Shown here one piece after another: positions 1 to 6,201 of a DNA stretch of 20,251 nt. Each line of letters starts with the position of its first letter. Within the stretch, counting starts at the first letter, position 1. Made by a program: the position numbers and the translations under genes. Origin of the DNA: Streptococcus sp. (GTDB taxonomy: Bacteria > Bacillota > Bacilli > Lactobacillales > Streptococcaceae); NCBI GenBank assembly GCA_003521145.1, contig DOTL01000010.1, forward strand, positions 1-20,251, written 5' to 3'. The notes under the pieces are model-generated. The model saw nothing but the letters and a program-made list of their open reading frames with translations. It did not search any database and had not been told where the DNA came from.

Positions 1-22
1 GGTTCGATCCCGTTAACTCCCA
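1..22 (+). tRNA. tRNA-Val, 3' end only (identity inferred)
   Basis: The window opens inside the T arm of a tRNA (GGTTCGATCCC), followed by the 3' acceptor strand AACTCCC and discriminator A. No CCA is encoded. The anticodon lies outside the window. The acceptor strand implies a 5' end GGGAGTT, which fits tRNA-Val, and Val before Asp-Lys-Leu-Thr is a common order in streptococcal tRNA operons, so Val is an inference. Confidence 0.6.
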
Positions 23-24
23 TA

Positions 25-97
25 GGTCCCGTAGTGTAGCGGTTATCACGTCGCCCTGTCACGGCGAAGATCGCGGGTTCGATTCCCGTCGGGACCG
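25..97 (+). tRNA. tRNA-Asp (GTC)
   Basis: A 73-nt cloverleaf. Acceptor strand GGTCCCG pairs with CGGGACC, discriminator G97. The anticodon stem TCGCC/GGCGA encloses the loop CTGTCAC, giving anticodon GTC at 58-60. The T arm is GCGGG-TTCGATT-CCCGT. It starts 2 nt after the preceding tRNA, so it belongs to the same transcript. Confidence 0.97.
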
Positions 98-115
98 TCA
101 AGTAGAAATATTTGA

Positions 116-188
116 GACTCGTTAGCTCAGTTGGTAGAGCAATTGACTTTTAATCAATGGGTCACTGGTTCGAGCCCAGTACGGGTCA
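116..188 (+). tRNA. tRNA-Lys (TTT)
   Basis: Acceptor GACTCGT pairs with ACGGGTC, including one T-G wobble. The anticodon stem ATTGA/TCAAT carries the loop CTTTTAA with anticodon TTT at 149-151. D arm (TAGCTCAGTTGGTAGAGCA) and T loop (TTCGAGC) are standard. Discriminator A188, no encoded CCA. Confidence 0.97.
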
Positions 189-193
189 TATAT

Positions 194-275
194 GCGGGTG
201 TGGCGGAATTGGCAGACGCACCAGATTTAGGATCTGGCGCTTAACGGCGTGGGGGTTCAAGTCCCTTCACCCGCA
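194..275 (+). tRNA. tRNA-Leu (TAG)
   Basis: An 82-nt class II tRNA with a long variable arm, as expected for Leu. Acceptor GCGGGTG pairs with CACCCGC. The anticodon stem CCAGA/TCTGG holds the loop TTTAGGA with anticodon TAG at 228-230. Discriminator A275. Confidence 0.97.
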
Positions 276-287
276 TTAGAAAAGTTA

Positions 288-360
288 GCCGGCTTAGCTC
301 AGTTGGTAGAGCATCTGATTTGTAATCAGAGGGTCGCGTGTTCAAGTCATGTAGCCGGCA
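288..360 (+). tRNA. tRNA-Thr (TGT)
   Basis: Acceptor GCCGGCT pairs with AGCCGGC. The anticodon stem TCTGA/TCAGA holds loop TTTGTAA with anticodon TGT at 321-323. The T stem (GCGTG/CATGT) contains two G-U wobbles, so it is somewhat weak, but the rest of the fold is normal. Discriminator A360. Confidence 0.96.
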
Positions 361-367
361 TGAAGAT

Positions 368-439
368 GGTCCGTTGGTCAAGGGGTTAAGACACCGCCTT
401 TTCACGGCGGTAACACGGGTTCGAATCCCGTACGGACTA
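368..439 (+). tRNA. tRNA-Glu (TTC)
   Basis: Acceptor GGTCCGT pairs with ACGGACT, with a G-U wobble at the first pair. The anticodon stem CCGCC/GGCGG holds loop TTTTCAC with anticodon TTC at 401-403. It is the last tRNA of the operon; a terminator follows within 7 nt. Confidence 0.96.
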
Positions 440-445
440 TATTTT

Positions 446-477
446 GAGTAACTTAGGTTACTCTTTTTATTTTTTTA
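446..477 (+). terminator. terminator of the tRNA operon
   Basis: A perfect 7-bp stem GAGTAAC/GTTACTC with a TTAG tetraloop, followed by a T-rich run interrupted by one A. This is a classic intrinsic terminator placed directly after tRNA-Glu. Confidence 0.9.
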
Positions 478-479
478 TA

Positions 480-498
480 TGTTATAATAGCTTATAAT
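480..498 (+). promoter_or_regulatory. ppaC promoter -10 elements
   Basis: Two TATAAT hexamers follow the tRNA terminator: 483-488, preceded by TG at the extended -10 position, and 493-498. No good -35 box is visible because the upstream DNA is the terminator T tract. Which hexamer is used cannot be told from sequence. Confidence 0.6.
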
Positions 499-518
499 AC
501 TATTTTTGAGGTGAATTT

Positions 519-1451
519 ATGTCTAAAGTTTTTGTTTTTGGTCATCAAAACCCTGATTCTGATGCAATCGGGTCTTCTTATGGATATGCATATTTGAAAC
601 GTCAACTTGGAGTTGATGCTGAAGCCGTTGCTTTAGGTACTCCTAATGAGGAAACTTCTTTTGTTCTTGATTATTTTGGTGTTGAAGCACCACGAGTGGT
701 TGAATCAGCTCAGTCAGAGGATGTTAATCAAGTAATTCTTACAGATCATAATGAGTTTCAACAATCTATTTCAGATATTAAGGGTGTCGAAGTTATTGAG
801 GTAGTCGACCATCACCGTGTGGCTAACTTTGAAACTGCTAATCCATTAATGATGCGATTGGAGCCTGTTGGATCTGCATCTTCAATTGTTTATCGTATGT
901 TTAAAGAAAATAATGTTGAAGTTCCTAAGGAAGTGGCTGGTTTGCTTTTGTCAGGTTTGATTTCAGATACTCTTCTTCTTAAATCTCCAACTACACATTC
1001 TTCAGATCCTGCAGTCGCTGCTGAACTTGCAGAAATTGCTGGTGTTAATATAGAAGAATATGGTCTAGCCATGCTTAAAGCTGGTACTAATCTTTCTTCT
1101 AAATCTGCTGGAGAACTTATTGATATTGATGCAAAAACTTTTGAATTGAATGGCAATCAAGTTCGTGTTGCACAAGTTAATACAGTTGATATTGCCGATG
1201 TTCTTTCTCGTCAAGAGGAAATCGAAGAAGCTATTACTAACTCAATTAAAAGCGATGGATACTCTGACTTTGTCTTAATGATTACTGATATTCTTAATTC
1301 AAATTCAGAGATTCTTGCACTTGGTTCAAACACTGATAAAGTTGAAAATGCTTTTGATTTTGTTTTAGAAAATAATCATGCTTTCCTTGAAGGAGCTGTT
1401 TCTCGTAAGAAACAAGTAGTACCACAGTTGACTGAAAGCTTTAATGAATAA
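519..1451 (+). CDS. ppaC: manganese-dependent inorganic pyrophosphatase PpaC
   Basis: Family II (DHH phosphoesterase) pyrophosphatase of 310 aa, the usual length. It hydrolyses pyrophosphate to two phosphates in the cytoplasm and so pulls biosynthetic reactions forward. The N-terminal catalytic domain carries the metal ligands of the family: H9, D13 and D15 in GHQNPDSD, D76 in TDHNE, the DHH motif D97-H98-H99, and D150. The C-terminal substrate-binding domain ends with the SRKKQ motif around residue 295. The start is set by GAGGTG at 508-513, 5 nt before the ATG. The gene stands alone between the tRNA terminator and its own terminator, so it is probably monocistronic. Confidence 0.97.
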   Translation: MSKVFVFGHQNPDSDAIGSSYGYAYLKRQLGVDAEAVALGTPNEETSFVLDYFGVEAPRVVESAQSEDVNQVILTDHNEFQQSISDIKGVEVIEVVDHHRVANFETANPLMMRLEPVGSASSIVYRMFKENNVEVPKEVAGLLLSGLISDTLLLKSPTTHSSDPAVAAELAEIAGVNIEEYGLAMLKAGTNLSSKSAGELIDIDAKTFELNGNQVRVAQVNTVDIADVLSRQEEIEEAITNSIKSDGYSDFVLMITDILNSNSEILALGSNTDKVENAFDFVLENNHAFLEGAVSRKKQVVPQLTESFNE

Positions 1452-1455
1452 AATC

Positions 1456-1475
1456 AGGCCGTCAGGCCTTTTTTT
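1456..1475 (+). terminator. ppaC terminator
   Basis: A short GC-rich stem AGGCC/GGCCT with a GTCA loop is followed by seven T residues, 4 nt after the ppaC stop codon. Compact, but a good intrinsic terminator. Confidence 0.85.
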
Positions 1476-1489
1476 AGTTGTCTGATTAA

Positions 1490-1498
1490 TGGTATAAT
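1490..1498 (+). promoter_or_regulatory. extended -10 promoter of the DUF1803 gene
   Basis: TGG followed by consensus TATAAT (1493-1498). The -35 position falls in the T tract of the ppaC terminator and has no clear hexamer. Only 7 bases separate the hexamer from the ATG at 1506, so transcription should begin at or within a base or two of the start codon. Confidence 0.7.
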
Positions 1499-1505
1499 AC
1501 TTCTT

Positions 1506-2165
1506 ATGATAATACAATTTAACCCAAACAAACTATGTAAGCAAGCTTTTTTTATGGAAATAGTAAATTATCTATATCTTAATCAGCCTGTGACCCTAAG
1601 AGCAATAAAAAGGGAGTTTCCTTTTCAAAAGAATATAGATAAATTAATTGAGGAGTTTGTAAAAGCAGGCTATATTGAACGATTTGAGAAGCGTTACCGT
1701 CTATTAATTAATCTAGTGTCGGATTCTTCTACAATTGACTTAGATCAGCATTTTTTTATTGAAGATGATTCTACTTGTTATTTAGAACTATTAAATCGTA
1801 GATTTGTTACTGAGATAAGTAATTCTACTAATGAAGTTGTCATTATTGAACAAACGAGTATCACGAGAGATGATCTTACAATTTCAAACTATTTCTATAA
1901 ATTAAGAGAAAATCTACCATTATCGGAAGAGCAGTATAGATTATATGATATATTAGGGGATGTTAATCCTGAATATTTTTTAAAACATGTTACGACTTTT
2001 ATTTTAAAATACGTTAGGAAGGAATATGCAATTCAAAAAAGGAGGAATATTTTTGTTGATGCCTTAGAATTATTAGGGTATCTTATTCAAGTAGAAGAAG
2101 GGCGTTATCTTTTAAATATGGATTTAGATTCTGAAGCATTAGTTTTTAAAGCAAAAAAAGACTAG
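1506..2165 (+). CDS. DUF1803 domain-containing protein
   Basis: A 219-aa soluble protein of unknown function. I recognise the N-terminal pattern (NPNKL, then QAFF, then IVNYL) as that of the streptococcal DUF1803 family, which supports the ATG at 1506 over the internal Met at residue 17. Residues about 25-70 resemble a small winged-helix-like segment (TLRAIKREF, then LIEEFVKAGYIER), but this is only an impression. There is no signal peptide, membrane segment or obvious catalytic motif. No Shine-Dalgarno precedes the start, and a -10 hexamer ends 7 nt upstream, so the mRNA may be leaderless. Its stop codon lies inside the terminator hairpin shared with the convergent DUF402 gene. Confidence 0.8.
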   Translation: MIIQFNPNKLCKQAFFMEIVNYLYLNQPVTLRAIKREFPFQKNIDKLIEEFVKAGYIERFEKRYRLLINLVSDSSTIDLDQHFFIEDDSTCYLELLNRRFVTEISNSTNEVVIIEQTSITRDDLTISNYFYKLRENLPLSEEQYRLYDILGDVNPEYFLKHVTTFILKYVRKEYAIQKRRNIFVDALELLGYLIQVEEGRYLLNMDLDSEALVFKAKKD

Positions 2166-2185
2166 TATTATTACTAGTCTTTTTT
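2152..2185. terminator. bidirectional terminator between the DUF1803 and DUF402 genes
   Basis: A perfect 8-bp stem GACTAGTA/TACTAGTC (2160-2167 with 2172-2179) is flanked by an A run on the left and a T run on the right, so it can end transcription from both sides. The stop codon of the plus-strand gene lies within the left arm. Confidence 0.88.
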
Positions 2186-2194
2186 ATGACAACT

Positions 2195-2728
2195 TTAACG
2201 ATTCTTTAGTTCAAGATAACGTTTGTACCAGATGTTAACATAAGATTGTGAAAATGGCCCCTTACCATTGTTAATCCAATCTACCAATATTTTAACATGT
2301 TCCTTTATGATATAGTCAATATCAGGAGAGTAATGCATTTCTTTTTTATGTGTTTCATACTCATCTACATCTAGCAATTTTTTCTCACCATCAGCGAAGA
2401 CTTTGACATCTAGGTCATAGTCAATATATTTTAGTGCTTCTTGGTCCAAAATATATGGACTAGCTAAATTGCAGTAATAGGAAATGCCGTTATCCCTAAT
2501 CATGGCTATAATATTAAACCAGTATTTTTTGTGGAAATAAACAATAGCAGGTTCACGTGTTACCCATCGTCTTCCGTCTGCTTCAGTAACGAGGGTGTGG
2601 TCGTTAACGCCAATAACAGCATTCTCAGTTGTCTTTAGTACCATAGTATCGCGCCAAGTACGGTGCAAACTACCATCATGCTTATAACTTTGAATTGTGA
2701 TAAAGTCGCCTTCTTTTGGTAATTTCAT
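2195..2728 (-). CDS. DUF402 nucleoside tri-/diphosphate phosphatase (UPF0374 family)
   Basis: 177 aa, the usual length of this Firmicute family (B. subtilis YgaC and S. aureus Ntdp type). Characterised members hydrolyse nucleoside tri- and diphosphates with a divalent metal. The DUF402 beta-barrel core covers about residues 20-150. The segment with IDYDLDVKVFADG (about 101-113) supplies the conserved acidic residues of the metal site, and WRDTMVL and YYCNLASPY are other conserved patches. The start is supported by AGAGGA just upstream on the minus strand. It lies 70 bp downstream of recX on the same strand with its own promoter. The physiological substrate is unknown. Confidence 0.88.
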   Translation of the reverse strand: MKLPKEGDFITIQSYKHDGSLHRTWRDTMVLKTTENAVIGVNDHTLVTEADGRRWVTREPAIVYFHKKYWFNIIAMIRDNGISYYCNLASPYILDQEALKYIDYDLDVKVFADGEKKLLDVDEYETHKKEMHYSPDIDYIIKEHVKILVDWINNGKGPFSQSYVNIWYKRYLELKNR

Positions 2729-2741
2729 GGCGTCCTCTTTC

Positions 2742-2772
2742 TACAATAAGGGTTATCCCCATTATTGTATCA
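2742..2772 (-). promoter_or_regulatory. DUF402 gene promoter with overlapping dyad
   Basis: On the minus strand TGA precedes TACAAT (plus 2764-2769), an extended -10. The hexamer lies inside one arm of an inverted repeat, TACAATAA (2742-2749) and TTATTGTA (2762-2769), with an inner GGG/CCC pair. The -35 region is poor. A repressor site over the -10 is possible but not demonstrated. Confidence 0.55.
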
Positions 2773-2798
2773 TAATTTTGTGAAAAGAGGGGGAATTC

Positions 2799-3575
2799 CT
2801 ATAAATATTCTCTTAGAGCGGATGCTATGGCATCAAAGTCATAACCTTTTCGAGCTAAAGATTGAGTCAAGCGTTGCTTAAGTTCATAACCGTCGTATTT
2901 TTTACTAAATTTTTGATATTGCTTATCAATTTCTTTATAAAGGAGAGCTTGTTCATTTTCTTCATCTGCTTCAAGTTCTAGATGATCGATTGCTAGTTTA
3001 CTTTCTTGAAATGAAAAACCTTTATTGATAAGGTTTTGAGTTAATTTATCTTTTAGGGCTTTAGATGGTAGTTTTCCCTGATATTTTCGTAACAGTTTTG
3101 AAGCTACTCTAATGGCTATTTCTGAGAAATCAAATTGACTTAAAACATCGTCAATGATCTGTTTGTTACAACCTTTTTGAAGCCATTTTTGCTTCAGCAC
3201 ATAGGCCCCTTTATCTCCTGAATTCAGATTTTGTTGAGCTAGACTTTCAAGGAGTTTGTAATCATCAATCCAGTGATCTTTTTTTAGATTATCAATAATT
3301 TTTAGAATTATATGAGGTCTTATTTCATGTTTAAAAAGGTAATCTTTTACCTCTTTCTCAGTACGTTGTTTAAAGGAAATAAAATAGAGAGCTAAGTTTT
3401 TACCATGAGAGAACTGAGCAAAGGATTTAATATTCTTTAGTTGATCTTTGTCCAGTATCATTTCTTTTGTCAACATGTATTTAACGATGGTATCTTCTGT
3501 AACGTAGAGACTCTCTTTTTTGTCTATCTCAAGGAGATAAAGTCTCTTTTTCTTCTCTATTTTTGTGATTTTCAT
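2799..3575 (-). CDS. recX: recombination regulator RecX
   Basis: 258 aa, the long Gram-positive form of RecX, which modulates RecA filament formation. It is built of repeated three-helix modules. The characteristic pattern of an aromatic or basic residue, 'L..K.....' and 'I...I..L' is seen around residues 60-100 (FISFKQRTEKEVKDYL, HIILKIIDNLKKDHWIDD), again at 150-205 (LTQNLINKGF), and near the C-terminus (LTQSLARKGYDFDAI). The start at 3575 has no Shine-Dalgarno; a TATAAT ends 7 nt upstream, suggesting a leaderless transcript. It diverges from the rlmD-like gene across 34 bp. Confidence 0.92.
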   Translation of the reverse strand: MKITKIEKKKRLYLLEIDKKESLYVTEDTIVKYMLTKEMILDKDQLKNIKSFAQFSHGKNLALYFISFKQRTEKEVKDYLFKHEIRPHIILKIIDNLKKDHWIDDYKLLESLAQQNLNSGDKGAYVLKQKWLQKGCNKQIIDDVLSQFDFSEIAIRVASKLLRKYQGKLPSKALKDKLTQNLINKGFSFQESKLAIDHLELEADEENEQALLYKEIDKQYQKFSKKYDGYELKQRLTQSLARKGYDFDAIASALREYL

Positions 3576-3582
3576 AGTTATT

Positions 3583-3591
3583 ATTATATCA
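3583..3591 (-). promoter_or_regulatory. extended -10 promoter of recX
   Basis: Read on the minus strand, TGA plus consensus TATAAT (plus 3583-3588). It ends 7 bases before the recX ATG, leaving no room for an untranslated leader. No -35 consensus is visible. Confidence 0.7.
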
Positions 3592-3594
3592 AAA

Positions 3595-3603
3595 TGTTAG
3601 AAT
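3595..3603 (+). promoter_or_regulatory. extended -10 promoter of the rlmD-like gene
   Basis: TGT plus TAGAAT (3598-3603, one mismatch to TATAAT) ends 6 bases before the ATG at 3610. It lies back to back with the recX promoter. No Shine-Dalgarno can be placed between the hexamer and the ATG. Confidence 0.6.
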
Positions 3604-3609
3604 GGTAGT

Positions 3610-4965
3610 ATGAATTTACAAGTGAAACAGCGTATCCCGCTTAAGATAAAACGCATGGGAATCAATGGCGAAGGCATTGGTTTTTATAAGAAAACTCTAG
3701 TTTTTGTGCCAGGGGCTTTGAAGGGTGAGGAGGTGTTCTGTCAGGTTGTTTCTGTCAAGAGAAACTTTGTTCAGGCGAAATTATTAAAGATTAATAAACC
3801 TTCTAAGTTTCGTGTCGAACCTGCATGTAGTATTTATGAAGACTGTGGCGGTTGCCAGTTAATGCATCTTCGTTATGATAAGCAATTAGAGTTTAAAACT
3901 GACTTATTAGGACAAGCCTTGAAGAAGTTTAAACCGGCTAATTTTGAGTCATATGACATTCGTCCAACAATTGGTATGGAGCAACCACAACATTACCGAG
4001 CTAAACTACAATTTCAAACCCGTTCTTTTGGTGGCTCAGTTAAAGCTGGCTTATTTGCGGAAGGAAGTCATCGCGTCATTAATATTGATGATTGTCTAGT
4101 TCAGGATGATCTAACTCAAGCCATTATGAATAAGGTGACAAATTTGTTAGATAAATACAAGTTCCCAATTTATAATGAGCGTAAAATTGCTGGAATTCGT
4201 ACTGTTATGATACGACGTGCTTTGGGTTCAAATCAGGTCCAGTTGATTTTTGTAACCTCTAAATCAGTTTCTTTCACTAAATTGGTTAAGGAATTGACGG
4301 AAATTTTTCCAGAGATTGTAACTATTGCTGCCAATTATAATTATTCGAAATCCAGTGAGATTTATGGTCAAGAGACGGAAATTCTTTGGGGGCAAGACAC
4401 TATTCAAGAAGAGGTACTGGACTATACCTTTGCTCTCTCTCCTCGTGCATTTTACCAGTTGAATCCTCAACAAACAGAGGTACTCTATGGTCAGGCCGTT
4501 GAAGCTTTGGATGTAGGTAAGGCTGAACACCTTATTGATGCTTATTGTGGGGTTGGTACTATTGGACTTGCTTTTGCAAATAAGGTAAGGAGTATTCGAG
4601 GTATGGATATTATTCCTGAGGCTATTGAGGATGCTAGAAAGAATGCTAAATCACTTGGGTTGGAAAATGCTCACTATGAGGTGGGTAAGGCTGAGGATAT
4701 CCTTCCTCGTTGGTACAAGGAAGGCTATCGAGCAGATACTCTTATTGTGGATCCACCTAGAACTGGTTTAGATGATAAGCTACTTAAAACGATACTGGAC
4801 TACACTCCTGAAAAAATGGTTTATGTTTCATGCAATGTATCTACTTTGGCTAGAGACCTAGTTTCTTTGGCTAAAGTTTATGATGTTAATTATATCCAGT
4901 CAGTAGACATGTTTCCTCATACAGCTCGAACAGAAGCAGTTGTGAAGCTAACTAAGAAAATGTGA
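3610..4965 (+). CDS. rlmD: 23S rRNA (uracil-5-)-methyltransferase, RlmD/RumA family
   Basis: A 451-aa SAM-dependent RNA m5U methyltransferase. Residues about 1-60 form a TRAM RNA-binding domain. C73, C79, C82 (in CGGC) and C162 match the four [4Fe-4S] ligands of the family. The SAM site is near residues 312-320 (DAYCGVGTIG), followed by IVDPPRTGL. The catalytic nucleophile is C408 in YVSCNVSTLARDL and the likely general base is E442 near the C-terminus. Streptococci usually carry more than one paralog, including an RlmCD-type enzyme for two 23S sites, so the exact uridine modified by this one is uncertain. No Shine-Dalgarno precedes the ATG. Confidence 0.9.
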   Translation: MNLQVKQRIPLKIKRMGINGEGIGFYKKTLVFVPGALKGEEVFCQVVSVKRNFVQAKLLKINKPSKFRVEPACSIYEDCGGCQLMHLRYDKQLEFKTDLLGQALKKFKPANFESYDIRPTIGMEQPQHYRAKLQFQTRSFGGSVKAGLFAEGSHRVINIDDCLVQDDLTQAIMNKVTNLLDKYKFPIYNERKIAGIRTVMIRRALGSNQVQLIFVTSKSVSFTKLVKELTEIFPEIVTIAANYNYSKSSEIYGQETEILWGQDTIQEEVLDYTFALSPRAFYQLNPQQTEVLYGQAVEALDVGKAEHLIDAYCGVGTIGLAFANKVRSIRGMDIIPEAIEDARKNAKSLGLENAHYEVGKAEDILPRWYKEGYRADTLIVDPPRTGLDDKLLKTILDYTPEKMVYVSCNVSTLARDLVSLAKVYDVNYIQSVDMFPHTARTEAVVKLTKKM

Positions 4966-4988
4966 TAAAACCTAACATAAAAAACAAT

Positions 4989-5014
4989 AAATTTTCAAAA
5001 TTGTTGGAAAATTT
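4989..5014 (+). repeat. 8-bp inverted repeat downstream of the rlmD-like gene
   Basis: AAATTTTC (4989-4996) and GAAAATTT (5007-5014) are perfect inverted copies separated by 10 nt and followed by a T-rich stretch. It could be a weak AT-rich terminator for rlmD, or part of the CodY-like operator cluster of asnA. Sequence alone does not decide. Confidence 0.5.
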
Positions 5015-5044
5015 CTTTATTTTTCTGAAAAATAGGAGTATAAT
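4999..5044 (+). promoter_or_regulatory. asnA promoter with CodY-like boxes
   Basis: The -10 TATAAT is at 5039-5044. Upstream, 5019-5033 (ATTTTTCTGAAAAAT) is a perfect palindrome matching the CodY consensus AATTTTCWGAAAATT at 13 of 15 positions. A second match, 12 of 15, lies at 4999-5013, exactly 20 bp upstream. A weaker 11 of 15 match begins at 4990. The better box covers the expected -35/spacer region. CodY control is an inference from these matches. Confidence 0.6.
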
Positions 5045-5073
5045 GGACTTATCGTTTTTTAAAGGAGGATCGT

Positions 5074-6066
5074 ATGAAAAAGAGCTTCATTCATCAACAA
5101 GAGGAAATTTCTTTTGTGAAGAATACTTTTACACAGTATTTGATTGATAAACTTGACGTCGTTGAAGTGCAAGGGCCTATTTTGAGTAAGGTCGGAGATG
5201 GTATGCAGGATAATTTGAGCGGTATTGAGAATCCTGTGACTGTTAATGTGCTTCAGATTCCTGACGCAACATACGAAGTTGTTCACTCATTAGCAAAATG
5301 GAAACGCCATACTTTGGCTCGTTTTTGTTTCAATGAAGGTGAAGGGCTCGTGGTTAATATGAAGGCTCTTCGTCCAGATGAAGATTCATTGGATGCAACG
5401 CACTCTGTTTACGTTGACCAATGGGATTGGGAAAAAGTCATTCCTGATGGACACCGTAATATTGCTTACTTGAAAGAAACTGTTGAAACTATTTATAAGG
5501 TCATTCGTTTGACTGAGCTAGCAGTTGAAGCACGTTACGATATTGAAGCTATTTTACCTAAGAAGATTACCTTCATCCATTCAGAAGAGCTTGTTGAGAA
5601 GTACCCTGATTTAACACCGAAAGAGCGTGAAGATGCTATTACCAAGGAATATGGTGCTGTATTCTTGATTGGTATTGGTGGTGTTCTTCCTGATGGAAAA
5701 CCACATGATGGTCGTGCACCTGACTATGATGACTGGACAACTGAGTCTGAGAATGGCTACCATGGTTTGAATGGAGATATCTTGGTTTGGAATGAACAAT
5801 TAGGACATGCCTTTGAATTGTCATCAATGGGTATTCGTGTTGACGAAGATGCCCTTAAACGTCAGGTTGAAATTACTGGCGACCAGGATCGTTTGAAATT
5901 GGATTGGCACCAAGCCTTGTTACATGGCCTTTTCCCACTAACAATTGGTGGAGGTATTGGTCAGTCACGTATGGCTATGTTCTTGCTTCGTAAGAAACAT
6001 ATTGGTGAGGTTCAAACTTCAGTTTGGCCAGGTGCCGTTCGTGAAACTTACGAAAATATCTTGTAA
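5074..6066 (+). CDS. asnA: aspartate-ammonia ligase (asparagine synthetase A)
   Basis: 330 aa, the full family length. It makes asparagine from aspartate, ammonia and ATP in the cytoplasm, through a class II aminoacyl-tRNA-synthetase-like fold. D46, R100 and Q116, the positions I recall as important in the E. coli enzyme, are all present here at the same numbers. Other family signatures are GDGMQDNLSG (41-50), DDWTTESENGYHGLNGD, and the class II motif 3-like GGGIGQSRMAMFLL near residue 300. The start is fixed by AGGAGG at 5063-5068. It has its own promoter and a strong terminator, so it is monocistronic. Upstream CodY-like boxes suggest repression when branched-chain amino acids and GTP are plentiful. 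Confidence 0.97.
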   Translation: MKKSFIHQQEEISFVKNTFTQYLIDKLDVVEVQGPILSKVGDGMQDNLSGIENPVTVNVLQIPDATYEVVHSLAKWKRHTLARFCFNEGEGLVVNMKALRPDEDSLDATHSVYVDQWDWEKVIPDGHRNIAYLKETVETIYKVIRLTELAVEARYDIEAILPKKITFIHSEELVEKYPDLTPKEREDAITKEYGAVFLIGIGGVLPDGKPHDGRAPDYDDWTTESENGYHGLNGDILVWNEQLGHAFELSSMGIRVDEDALKRQVEITGDQDRLKLDWHQALLHGLFPLTIGGGIGQSRMAMFLLRKKHIGEVQTSVWPGAVRETYENIL

Positions 6067-6072
6067 AAAAAG

Positions 6073-6096
6073 CACTAACGAAAGTTAGTGTTTTTT
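6073..6096 (+). terminator. asnA terminator
   Basis: A perfect 7-bp stem CACTAAC/GTTAGTG with a GAAA (GNRA) tetraloop followed by six T residues, just after the asnA stop codon. Confidence 0.92.
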
Positions 6097-6164
6097 GGTT
6101 AGCAATTGCTGTATATAATTGATCAATGAATTTGCTATTTGGTAGACTTAGTATTTCTCATAAA

Positions 6165-6193
6165 GAAAAAACCTATCCCTTGAAGGAGATAGG
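6165..6193 (-). terminator. aspartate kinase gene terminator
   Basis: On the minus strand CCTATC pairs with GATAGG, with an inner CC/GG extension after a single-base bulge, followed by a run of T (the A run at plus 6166-6171). It lies 9 nt past the stop codon of the aspartate kinase gene. The 60 bp between this and the asnA terminator show only two short palindromes (6101-6110 and 6119-6126). Confidence 0.8.
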
Positions 6194-6201
6194 CTTTTAG
6201 A

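Noticed and set aside
4989..5073. T-box or other riboswitch before asnA
   Set aside because: With the -10 at 5039-5044 the leader is only about 20-25 nt, too short for a T-box.
4962..5147. 61-codon reading frame overlapping the asnA start
   Set aside because: It crosses the asnA promoter and ribosome binding site in another frame and resembles no protein.
5447..5640. Long minus-strand frames inside asnA and the other fab, acc and kinase genes
   Set aside because: They lie antisense or out of frame within well-recognised genes and show no ribosome binding sites or protein family features.
6127..6201. Short reading frame of about 24 codons between asnA and the aspartate kinase gene
   Set aside because: It has no ribosome binding site and runs through the aspartate kinase terminator hairpin.
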